Assembly (NCBI GenBank): GCA_031284765.1
Contig: JAITXK010000153.1
Coordinates: 1 to 7,466, forward strand
Length of the DNA: 7,466 nt
Reading direction: 5' to 3'
From: Candidatus Symbiothrix sp.
GTDB taxonomy: Bacteria > Bacteroidota > Bacteroidia > Bacteroidales > Azobacteroidaceae
Under the pieces are notes generated by a model. The model saw only the letters and a list, made by a program, of their open reading frames with translations, was not told where the DNA came from and did no database searches. The position numbers were made by a program, and so were the translations under genes. Position 1 is the first letter of the stretch; each line of letters starts with the position of its first letter. This document shows positions 1 through 6,319 of the stretch, piece by piece.

Positions 1-21
1 GGCCAAGAATACAAAACAATT

Positions 22-1134
22 ATGCTAAACTATTTAATTCAAAAAGAATTCAAACAAATTTTCCGCAACTCCTTTATCCCTAAAATACTGGTTGCATTGC
101 CATTGATGGTCATCCTGGTCTTCCCGTGGGCTGCCAATCAGGAAATCACGAATATCAAAGTGGATGTTGTGGACAGAGACCACAGCACCTCGTCCCGCCG
201 ATTGACGGAAAAAATCGCGGCCTCGTCCTATTTTCAACTTACCACTTTGTCGAAACGCTACGAAACGGCATTGGAACAGATTGCGGATGGCAAAGCGGAC
301 ATCATTCTGGAAATTCAGCCCGGCTTTGAAAAAGCGTTGATGGTAACAGAAGCCGCCGAAGTGAGAATTTCGTCCAACGCCGTCAATATTATGAAAGGCG
401 GATTGGGTTCGGGTTATATGAGTCAGATTGTTCAGGATTTCGCGAGTGAACTGCGGAGCGAGTATCTGCCGGCGGCCGGAAAAAGCGCCTTGCCGGTCAT
501 TCAAATCGTATCGCAAAACCGTTTCAATCCCTTTAGTGATTACAAGGTATTTATGATACCTGCCCTGTTAGTGATGCTGCTGACCATTATTTGCGGGTTT
601 TTGCCGACCTTGAACATTGTGAGTGAGAAAGAAATCGGCACCATTGAGCAAATCAACGTAACGCCGGTCAGTAAAATCGCCTTTATCCTTTCCAAATTGA
701 TTCCGAATTGGATCATGGGCTTGGTGATTATGACCATTTATCTACTTTTGGCCTACTTCGTTTATGGATTATCCCCTGCCGGCAACATCCTGACCGTCTA
801 TTTCTTCGCCTTGATATACATTTTTGTCGTGTCGGGCTTGGGTCTGGTTATCTCCAACTATTCGTCCACCGTGCAGCAGGCCATGTTTATGATGTTTTTC
901 TTTATGATTATCATGATTATGCTCAGCGGGCTATTCACGCCGATAGCGAGCATGCCGTATTGGGCGCAACACCTCACGCTGTTCAATCCCCTGCGTTATT
1001 TTATCGAAATCATGCGGATGGTATATTTGAAGGGGAGCAGTGTGTTCCAATTAGGCAATCAATTCGCAGCATTGATAGTCTTTGCTTTGCTGTTGAATGG
1101 ATTGGCTGTGGTGAGTTATCACAAAAACAAGTGA
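22..1134 (+). CDS. ABC-2 type transporter permease (YhhJ/YbhR-like exporter subunit)
   Basis: Inner-membrane permease of an ABC exporter of the ABC-2 family, which works with a separate ATPase to move drugs, lipids or other substrates out of the cell; the substrate cannot be told. The architecture is classical: one N-terminal membrane segment (about residues 21-37), a large extracytoplasmic domain (about 38-172), then five hydrophobic segments (about 175-197, 219-247, 254-278, 285-305, 346-366). The family signature SEKEIGTIEQINVTP (201-215) follows the second segment, and LSGLFTPIASMPYWAQ (301-316) with FNPLRYF (321-327) is the typical ABC-2 C-terminal motif. At 370 residues it matches full-length members. 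The start at 22 gives the usual basic N-terminus (QKEFKQIFRN), but the frame stays open to the window edge, so a start further left cannot be excluded. Another frame closes with TAA at 26-28, overlapping this ATG, which could be the end of an upstream operon gene. The 3' end overlaps the convergent PspC gene by 125 nt. Confidence 0.9.
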   Translation: MLNYLIQKEFKQIFRNSFIPKILVALPLMVILVFPWAANQEITNIKVDVVDRDHSTSSRRLTEKIAASSYFQLTTLSKRYETALEQIADGKADIILEIQPGFEKALMVTEAAEVRISSNAVNIMKGGLGSGYMSQIVQDFASELRSEYLPAAGKSALPVIQIVSQNRFNPFSDYKVFMIPALLVMLLTIICGFLPTLNIVSEKEIGTIEQINVTPVSKIAFILSKLIPNWIMGLVIMTIYLLLAYFVYGLSPAGNILTVYFFALIYIFVVSGLGLVISNYSSTVQQAMFMMFFFMIIMIMLSGLFTPIASMPYWAQHLTLFNPLRYFIEIMRMVYLKGSSVFQLGNQFAALIVFALLLNGLAVVSYHKNK

Positions 1135-2299
1135 ACACCGTTCCCGCGCCTTGGATGTCTTCAGCCACTAAATTACCGGTCAATTCCACCGATAGTATAT
1201 TCGGCAGTTCTTCCGTCCGCTCGGCGAGTACCCCATTGCCGACCAATTCATTCGAATAGAAAGATGAATATCCGAAACGCCAATGATTATTGGAACAATT
1301 TACTTTGCTCCAATCGGCTTTGAATCCGGAAAATGGCAAAGCAATCCAGGCAAGTATCCACACAATCAGTCCGGCTATTTTCAAACTTTTATTGACCGGT
1401 TTCAATTTGAAAAACCAAGAAATAATTCCGTACAACAATGCGAACAAAGGAATACCAAGTAACAAACACACCGCCAAAATCGCTATTCCCGGATGAGCAA
1501 CAGACAGGAAGATGTCGGGTGTACAAGGCAATAATCCGCCCAAAATGCCCGTGCCTACGCCAAAAATGGTAGCGAACAAGACTATGATAATTATTCCGAT
1601 TACAAAGAGTATAGGCAGTCCGACGAGACATCCTAAACCGACCAAAGCCACTTTCACACACGCTGCGATAAAATCCACCAATGAGCCTAAGCAACCGTGT
1701 TTTTCATTTATTTTTTTTACTTCATCCATACCGGCAGACACGGTTTTTCCGATATTTTCTACCGTAATCGGTTTGCCTTGCATTTCCAATTTTTGTTCGG
1801 CAGTTGTGGCTTCCGGCACTATCAACCAAGCAACGAGGTATAACAACAATACCGGTATCACGGAGGTACAAAGAGCCAAAATGACCACCAGTATGCGCAA
1901 TGCCAACTCATTGACACTAAAATACGCCGCTAATCCCGAACATACGCCGCCCAGCAGTTTGTTGCTTGGGTCGCGATAGAATTTCTTTTTGGTGTCTGCC
2001 GGTTCTGCTTTCGGTTGTTCAGTCCGGTTCTCTTCCTTATCGTCAAAATCGACCGGCGAACCAACTTTGGCTATCACTTTTTCTACTTCTTCGATAGAGA
2101 TTACGTTGTAGCCCAAACGCACCCGTTCGCTCAATAATTCTTCAATACGCGCTTCAAAATCCGCGACAATTTCGTCATATCCATCTTCGTTGCGAAAATA
2201 GATGCGCAAATTTTTCAAATAATTTTCCAATAATTGAAAAGCATCCTCATCAATATTAAAAACCCGGCCATTTAAATTGGCTGTTACTGTCTTTTTCAT
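1010..2299 (-). CDS. PspC-domain membrane protein, apparently truncated at its 3' end
   Basis: Bacteroidota-type PspC-domain envelope protein; PspC proteins sense or respond to envelope stress. Residues 1-95 form a cytoplasmic N-terminal region typical of this group (NGRVFNIDEDAFQLLENYL at 10-28, EIVADFEARIEELL at 43-56). The PspC domain lies at about 106-165, with KLLGGVCSGLAAYF (114-127) and LVAWLIVPEA (155-164). Further hydrophobic segments follow at about 208-255, 270-296 and 307-323. Residues 351-383 (GNGVLAERTEELPN onward) resemble the beginning of a DUF2807-type (head GIN) domain, but the domain is cut off: from residue 389 the reading frame is antisense to the permease gene and the sequence (CFCDNSPQPIHS) looks non-native. 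The native end is therefore probably lost near 1135-1150, leaving a 429-residue hybrid. It lies 12 nt behind padR in an operon. The membrane part may still function; whether the protein is active is unknown. The PspC assignment is firm, the truncation is inferred. Confidence 0.8.
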   Translation of the reverse strand: MKKTVTANLNGRVFNIDEDAFQLLENYLKNLRIYFRNEDGYDEIVADFEARIEELLSERVRLGYNVISIEEVEKVIAKVGSPVDFDDKEENRTEQPKAEPADTKKKFYRDPSNKLLGGVCSGLAAYFSVNELALRILVVILALCTSVIPVLLLYLVAWLIVPEATTAEQKLEMQGKPITVENIGKTVSAGMDEVKKINEKHGCLGSLVDFIAACVKVALVGLGCLVGLPILFVIGIIIIVLFATIFGVGTGILGGLLPCTPDIFLSVAHPGIAILAVCLLLGIPLFALLYGIISWFFKLKPVNKSLKIAGLIVWILAWIALPFSGFKADWSKVNCSNNHWRFGYSSFYSNELVGNGVLAERTEELPNILSVELTGNLVAEDIQGAGTVFTCFCDNSPQPIHSTAKQRLSMLRIDCLIGTHCSPSNIPSA

Positions 2300-2311
2300 T
2301 GTATTTGTGTT

Positions 2312-2638
2312 TTATATTTTTTTCAAATGATTGATAGTCTCGTTGATTTCATCCCAAGCCGTTCCGAGTTCCGTCAAAACCGCTTGCCCTTGAGCCGTTA
2401 ACTGATAATACTTGCGTGGCGGTCCTTGAACCGATTCTATCCACTCGTAACTCAGCACTTCCATGTTCTTCAATCGCGTAAGCAAAGGATACAATGTACC
2501 CTCTACCACGATCAATTTCGCCTCTTGCAAGATACGAATAATGTCCGAGGCATACGCCTTTTCATTATTCAAAATCAGCAGGATACAATATTCAAGTATC
2601 CCCTTGCGCATTTGTGATTTTACATTATCAATATTCAT
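2312..2638 (-). CDS. PadR-family transcriptional regulator
   Basis: Small winged-helix DNA-binding protein of 108 residues, the normal length for short PadR regulators (subfamily 2, without a long C-terminal dimerisation domain). It starts with MRKGILEYCILLIL (10-23), the typical first helix. The helix-turn-helix and wing follow: YASDIIRILQEA (29-40), then VVEGTLYPLLTRLKNMEVL (44-62), which is the family's recognition-helix signature, and GPPRKYYQLTAQGQ (72-85), the wing and its continuation. A C-terminal helix (about 86-107) should pair the dimer. It is the first gene of an operon with the PspC-domain gene 12 nt downstream, a common Bacteroidota pairing. It probably represses its own promoter, since an imperfect palindrome covers the -33 element upstream. 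The ligand or signal is unknown. Confidence 0.93.
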   Translation of the reverse strand: MNIDNVKSQMRKGILEYCILLILNNEKAYASDIIRILQEAKLIVVEGTLYPLLTRLKNMEVLSYEWIESVQGPPRKYYQLTAQGQAVLTELGTAWDEINETINHLKKI

Positions 2639-2657
2639 ATTTTTTTATTTGATGGGG

Positions 2658-2688
2658 CAAAGATAAATACTTTTATAATACTATGCAA
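2658..2688 (-). promoter_or_regulatory. Promoter of the padR-pspC operon
   Basis: Read on the minus strand, TTG (2688-2686), a 20-nt spacer and TATCTTTG (2665-2658) match the Bacteroidota sigma-ABfr promoter pattern TTG-N19-21-TAnnTTTG. The predicted transcript would start near 2652, about 14 nt before the PadR start codon, giving a very short leader. The match is seen directly; activity is inferred. Confidence 0.7.
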
Positions 2689-2700
2689 TACAAAGTACTA
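2676..2700. promoter_or_regulatory. Imperfect palindrome, candidate PadR operator
   Basis: Two 10-base arms, TAATACTATG (2676-2685) and CAAAGTACTA (2691-2700), are inverted repeats matching at 8 of 10 positions around a 5-base centre, CAATA. The centre contains the -33 TTG of the padR promoter on the minus strand, so a bound dimer would block RNA polymerase. PadR proteins usually bind such dyads in their own promoters. Binding here is inferred from position and symmetry. Confidence 0.55.
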
Positions 2701-2737
2701 AATTTTTTTAAAATATTTTTTTTCGGAAAATGTTATT

Positions 2738-2745
2738 TACATTTG
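2738..2745 (+). promoter_or_regulatory. Possible distal -7 element for parC
   Basis: TACATTTG fits the Bacteroidota -7 consensus TAnnTTTG. A good -33 TTG is missing; only a T-run (2716-2723) lies at the right distance. If used, transcripts would start near 2751 with a leader of about 70 nt that begins with the inverted repeat at 2750-2774. Confidence 0.35.
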
Positions 2746-2749
2746 CAGT

Positions 2750-2774
2750 GTAAAATAATCCCCCACGATTTTAC
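2750..2774. repeat. Short inverted repeat in the parC leader
   Basis: GTAAAAT (2750-2756) and ATTTTAC (2768-2774) are perfect 7-base inverted repeats separated by 11 bases. As RNA the hairpin would be weak, being mostly A-U pairs, so an operator is as likely as an RNA structure. It lies between the two TACATTTGCA copies. It could be chance in AT-rich DNA. Confidence 0.25.
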
Positions 2775-2792
2775 CCATTCTAAAAAATGTCG

Positions 2793-2800
2793 TACATTTG
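2793..2800 (+). promoter_or_regulatory. Probable proximal -7 element for parC
   Basis: TACATTTG fits the consensus TAnnTTTG and would place the transcript start near 2806, about 15 nt before the parC start codon. The -33 position (about 2769-2773) has only TTT rather than TTG. The first ten bases, TACATTTGCA, repeat the sequence at 2738-2747 exactly. Confidence 0.5.
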
Positions 2801-2820
2801 CAATCCTTGAAAAATAAAGT

Positions 2821-5490
2821 ATGATACCCGAAGATATAGAAGATTTCATTGAAAGCTCAGCTGGCGACAAAGAACATTCCGAGTACAAAGTCCCAGAAAG
2901 TACCGATGGCGATAGCCGTCATGTGCTGTCGGGCATGTACAAGGACTGGTTTATGGACTATGCTTCCTACGTGATAACCGACCGCGCCGTGCCTCACATC
3001 AACGATGGTTTGAAGCCGGTGCAACGCCGTATTCTGCACGCCATGAAGCGCAAAGACGATGGCCGTTACAACAAAGTGGCGAATATTGTCGGCGAAACGA
3101 TGCAGTTCCACCCGCACGGTGACCAGTCTATCGGCGGCGCCCTGGTGCAGTTGGGACAAAAAGATTTATTGATTGACTGCCAAGGCAACTGGGGCAATAT
3201 CCTCACCGGCGATGGCGCGGCAGCCCCGCGTTACATCGAAGCGCGACTGTCGAAATTTGCGTTGGACGTGGTTTTCAACCCGAAAACGACGAATTGGAAA
3301 CTGTCTTACGATGGACGAAACAAGGAGCCGATTACGCTTCCGGTCAAATATCCGTTGTTGCTGGCGCAAGGCGGCGAGGGAATTGCCGTCGGATTGCAAT
3401 CGAAAGTGCTGCCCCATAATTTCAACGAGTTGCTGGATGCCAGCATCGCTTATTTAAAAGGGGAAACATTTGTTTTGTATCCCGATTTTCAGACCGGCGG
3501 TTCGATTGATGTTTCCCGTTACAATGATGGCGAACGCGGAGGGGCGGTCAAAGTACGGGCCAAAATCAATAAAATTGACAATAAAACCCTGGCCATCACG
3601 GAAGTGCCTTTCGGAAGAACTACTGCTACACTCACGGAATCTATCTTGAAAGCCAATGACAAAGGCAAGATAAAAATCCGCAAAGTGGATGACATGACGG
3701 CCAAACAGGCGGAAATAGTGATCCACCTCGCGCCGGGCGTTTCGTCCGACAAAACGATTGATGCGCTCTATGCATTTACCGATTGCGAAATCAGCATCTC
3801 GCCCAACTGTTGCGTCATTGACGAGGAAAACAAGCCGCAATTCCTGACCGTTTCAAAGATACTGAAGCATATTACGGACCATACTGTGCGCTTGCTGAAA
3901 CTCGAACTGGAAATTCAAAAACAAGAATTGCTGGAAAGTCTGCATTTCGCTTCTTTGGAAAAAATATTTATTGAAGAACGTATTTACAAGGATAAAGAAT
4001 TTGAAAATGCCAAGGATATGGATATGGCTTTGGCGCATATTGACCAGCGTTTGGAGCCTTTCAAACCGCAATTTGTCCGCGAAGTTTTGCGTGACGATTT
4101 GTTGCGTTTGATGGAAATCAAGATGGGTCGCATCCTTAAATTCAATAAGGACAAGGCGGATGAATTGATTGCTTCCTACAAATCGCAAATTGCAACCATC
4201 GACTCCCATATCGAACACATTGTTGCATACACGATTGACTGGTTTTCCCGCTTGAAAGACAAATACGGCAAAGATCATCCACGGATGACCGAAATCCGCA
4301 GTTTCGACACCATTGAAGCTGCTAAAGTGGTGGAAGCCAACGAAAAACTGTATGTCAACCGCGAAGAAGGATTTATCGGCTACGGATTGAAAAAAGACGA
4401 ATATATCTGTAATTGTTCCGATATCGACGATGTGATTATCTTCTACAAAGACGGCAAATATAAGATTGTGAAAATCAGCGAGAAAATGTTTGTCGGCAAG
4501 AATATATTGTATCTCAATGTCTTCAAACGCAATGATAACCGCACGATTTACAACGTGATATACCGCGATGGAAAAGCAGGTTACAGTTACATCAAGCGTT
4601 TCTCCGTTACGGGCGTTACCCGTGATAAAGAATACGACCTTAGCCAAGGGACTGATGGGAGTCGTGTTTTGTATTTTTCGGCCAATCCCAACGGCGAAGC
4701 GGAAACGGTAAAAGTGATTTTGAAGCCCAAACCCCGCCAAAAATTACTGGTTTTCGATAAAAAATTCAGAGAGGTGGCTATTAAAGGCCGTGCTTCGATG
4801 GGAAATATTTTGACAAAAGCCGATATTCACAAAATATCGCTCAAAACCAAAGGCGGTTCCACATTGGGCGGCCGTCAGGTATGGTTCGACCGCGATGTGC
4901 TGCGAGTAAACTACGATGGAAGAGGCGACTATCTCGGTGAATTCTTTGCCGATGATTTGATTTTGGTCGTGCAGGGAAACGGTGAATTCTATACCACCAA
5001 TTTCGATTCAAGCAACCACTATCAAGGCGAAATCCGGGTCATTGAAAAATTCGACCCGAATAAAGTGTGGACGGCGGCTCTGTTCGATGCCGACCAGCAG
5101 GGCTTCCCCTATCTGAAACGCTTCCTCTTTGAAACCAGCAACCATAAACCGCAAGCTATCTTGGGCGAAAATGCAGCCTCCAAGCTGATTTTGCTGACGG
5201 AAACTGCTTATCCTCGTCTCGAAGTAGTTTTCGGTGGACACGATTCGTTCCGCGAAGCCTTCATCATTGATGTGGAGGAATTTATTGCCGTCAAAGGTTT
5301 TAAGGCGAAAGGCAAGCGCATCACGACTTTTGAAACGGCGAGCATCACGGAGATTGAACCGACCCGTTTTTCCGAAACGGAAGACGGCAATGTCCCGCAA
5401 CCCGATATTGATATTGAGGCGGATGAGGCGGATGAAAAACCCGTTGATGAATTATTGGATGAAATTACAGGGCAGCAACGGTTATTTTAA
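2821..5490 (+). CDS. parC: DNA topoisomerase IV subunit A (ParC), Bacteroidota type
   Basis: Breakage-reunion subunit of topoisomerase IV, which with ParE (not in the window) decatenates replicated chromosomes and relaxes supercoils. The N-terminal part (about 35-350) shows GMYKDWFMDYASYVITDRAVP (38-58) and DGLKPVQRRIL (62-72). The helix-turn-helix region HPHGDQSIGGALVQ is at 97-110. The catalytic tyrosine is Y138 in PRYIEARLSKF (136-146), at 3232-3234. A coiled-coil arm spans about 350-480. The C-terminal beta-pinwheel (about 515-845) includes KGRASMGNILTK (655-666), GGSTLGGRQVWFDRDVLRV (678-696) and a GyrA-box-like VKGFKAKGKRIT (824-835). An acidic tail (851-880) follows, ending in GQQRLF. 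At 889 residues it fits Bacteroidota ParC, which is longer than enterobacterial ParC. The positions that bind quinolones in E. coli ParC (Ser80, Glu84) are Gln102 and Gly106 here. ParC is preferred over GyrA because of the Bacteroidota-specific pinwheel and tail. It is the first gene of a three-gene overlapping run. Confidence 0.96.
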   Translation: MIPEDIEDFIESSAGDKEHSEYKVPESTDGDSRHVLSGMYKDWFMDYASYVITDRAVPHINDGLKPVQRRILHAMKRKDDGRYNKVANIVGETMQFHPHGDQSIGGALVQLGQKDLLIDCQGNWGNILTGDGAAAPRYIEARLSKFALDVVFNPKTTNWKLSYDGRNKEPITLPVKYPLLLAQGGEGIAVGLQSKVLPHNFNELLDASIAYLKGETFVLYPDFQTGGSIDVSRYNDGERGGAVKVRAKINKIDNKTLAITEVPFGRTTATLTESILKANDKGKIKIRKVDDMTAKQAEIVIHLAPGVSSDKTIDALYAFTDCEISISPNCCVIDEENKPQFLTVSKILKHITDHTVRLLKLELEIQKQELLESLHFASLEKIFIEERIYKDKEFENAKDMDMALAHIDQRLEPFKPQFVREVLRDDLLRLMEIKMGRILKFNKDKADELIASYKSQIATIDSHIEHIVAYTIDWFSRLKDKYGKDHPRMTEIRSFDTIEAAKVVEANEKLYVNREEGFIGYGLKKDEYICNCSDIDDVIIFYKDGKYKIVKISEKMFVGKNILYLNVFKRNDNRTIYNVIYRDGKAGYSYIKRFSVTGVTRDKEYDLSQGTDGSRVLYFSANPNGEAETVKVILKPKPRQKLLVFDKKFREVAIKGRASMGNILTKADIHKISLKTKGGSTLGGRQVWFDRDVLRVNYDGRGDYLGEFFADDLILVVQGNGEFYTTNFDSSNHYQGEIRVIEKFDPNKVWTAALFDADQQGFPYLKRFLFETSNHKPQAILGENAASKLILLTETAYPRLEVVFGGHDSFREAFIIDVEEFIAVKGFKAKGKRITTFETASITEIEPTRFSETEDGNVPQPDIDIEADEADEKPVDELLDEITGQQRLF

Positions 5491-6319
5491 GCGGGCGGCC
5501 GGCATTATGGGGATGTGCCTTCTGTTTGCATTTCCGTGTCCGGCGCAGGAACGCATCCCGCTAAACTATCAATCAACAGTGATAGGCATGGGCAAAACCC
5601 AAGTGTATGATTCCTATTTATCTCCCTTGCAATATACCGGAACGCATCTCAACCTCTTGGAAGAGCGGATGCAGCCGGTACGATGGGGCAACAATAAGAT
5701 TGCGGCACAGCAGCTTTTCTTTTTTGATATGGCTTCGACACTCAATCCCGCGGCCACGGCAATCAGTTACTCCGGCAATCTGGAATACGCTTATGGACTG
5801 TATTACCGGTTGAAACCCATCGCTAAAGTGCAATTGCTTGCGGGAGTGCAGGCCGGCGGATTGCTCGGTGCAATCTATAATCCCCGCAATAGCAATAATC
5901 CCTTCAGCGCCAAAGTGGATGCCGGACTGAATGTTTCGGTCATCGCCGATTATTGCTTCCGGATGATTAAACAACCGTTGGAAGTGCGTTATCAGTTGAT
6001 TATCCCAACAGTAGGGTGGGTGTTCTCGCCCGAATACGGGCAGTCGTATTACGAAATAGGTTTGGAGAACGATACGCCCCTGATGCACTTCGCTTCGTTT
6101 CATAATCGCTGGGTGGCGCGTAACCTGTTATCGTTGGAATTGCCCTTCCCCGGTTGTACGCTTCGTTTGACTTACATGAATCGGTTGTATGCTACGCAAA
6201 TCAACGGGTTGAAGACACAGACGATTTCCAATACATTTGGTATCGGGATTTCCAAATATTTTTATACGGTTTCGGGACGAAAAATCAATCACCATGAATA
6301 TCAAAATGTTTTTGAATAA
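5459..6319 (+). CDS. Secreted DUF3316-like protein, possibly an outer-membrane beta-barrel
   Basis: Protein of unknown function, 286 residues. The N-terminus is a signal peptide: positive charges K2, K11 and R12, a hydrophobic stretch at 13-26, and a signal peptidase I type site after PCPA (residue 29, before QERIP). The mature part has the DSYLSPLQYTG motif (51-61) followed by LNLLEERM (64-71), which I associate with the Bacteroidota DUF3316 family. It also has alternating aromatic/hydrophobic strands (LEYAYGLYYRL, VQLLAGVQAGG, LEVRYQLIIP, CTLRLTYMNRLYA, FGIGISKYFYTV) that suggest a beta-barrel or beta-sandwich in the outer membrane. The frame is open further upstream inside parC, but the ATG at 5459 is chosen because it gives the charged signal-peptide start; the next ATG (5507) would remove the charges. 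It overlaps the end of parC by 32 nt, so its translation is probably coupled to parC. The secretion call is strong, the family call moderate. Confidence 0.78.
   Translation: MKLQGSNGYFKRAAGIMGMCLLFAFPCPAQERIPLNYQSTVIGMGKTQVYDSYLSPLQYTGTHLNLLEERMQPVRWGNNKIAAQQLFFFDMASTLNPAATAISYSGNLEYAYGLYYRLKPIAKVQLLAGVQAGGLLGAIYNPRNSNNPFSAKVDAGLNVSVIADYCFRMIKQPLEVRYQLIIPTVGWVFSPEYGQSYYEIGLENDTPLMHFASFHNRWVARNLLSLELPFPGCTLRLTYMNRLYATQINGLKTQTISNTFGIGISKYFYTVSGRKINHHEYQNVFE

Noticed and set aside
708..1259. Plus-strand frame of 183 codons overlapping the permease end and the PspC end
   Set aside because: It is out of frame with the permease and crosses the junction between two unrelated genes; its sequence has no membrane pattern or domain.
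1512..1979. Plus-strand frame of 155 codons opposite the PspC gene
   Set aside because: It is antisense to the conserved PspC membrane domain; its Thr/Pro/Ile-rich composition fits a shadow of hydrophobic codons.
2701..2723. A/T tract considered as a terminator
   Set aside because: There is no GC-rich hairpin before it and it lies between two divergent promoters, so it is more likely promoter spacer or an UP-like element.
3853..4740. Long open frame of 295 codons on the minus strand inside parC
   Set aside because: It is the complement of a well-supported gene, has Phe/Val-rich composition typical of a shadow frame, shows no recognisable domain and has no promoter of its own.
5234..5458. 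Extended N-terminus of the DUF3316-like gene inside parC
   Set aside because: The extra 75 residues are a basic out-of-frame reading of conserved parC sequence and would bury the signal peptide; the start at 5459 is better.
6237..6293. Earlier ATG for the S41 peptidase
   Set aside because: It adds 19 residues before a good lipoprotein signal peptide and pushes the lipobox beyond normal range.
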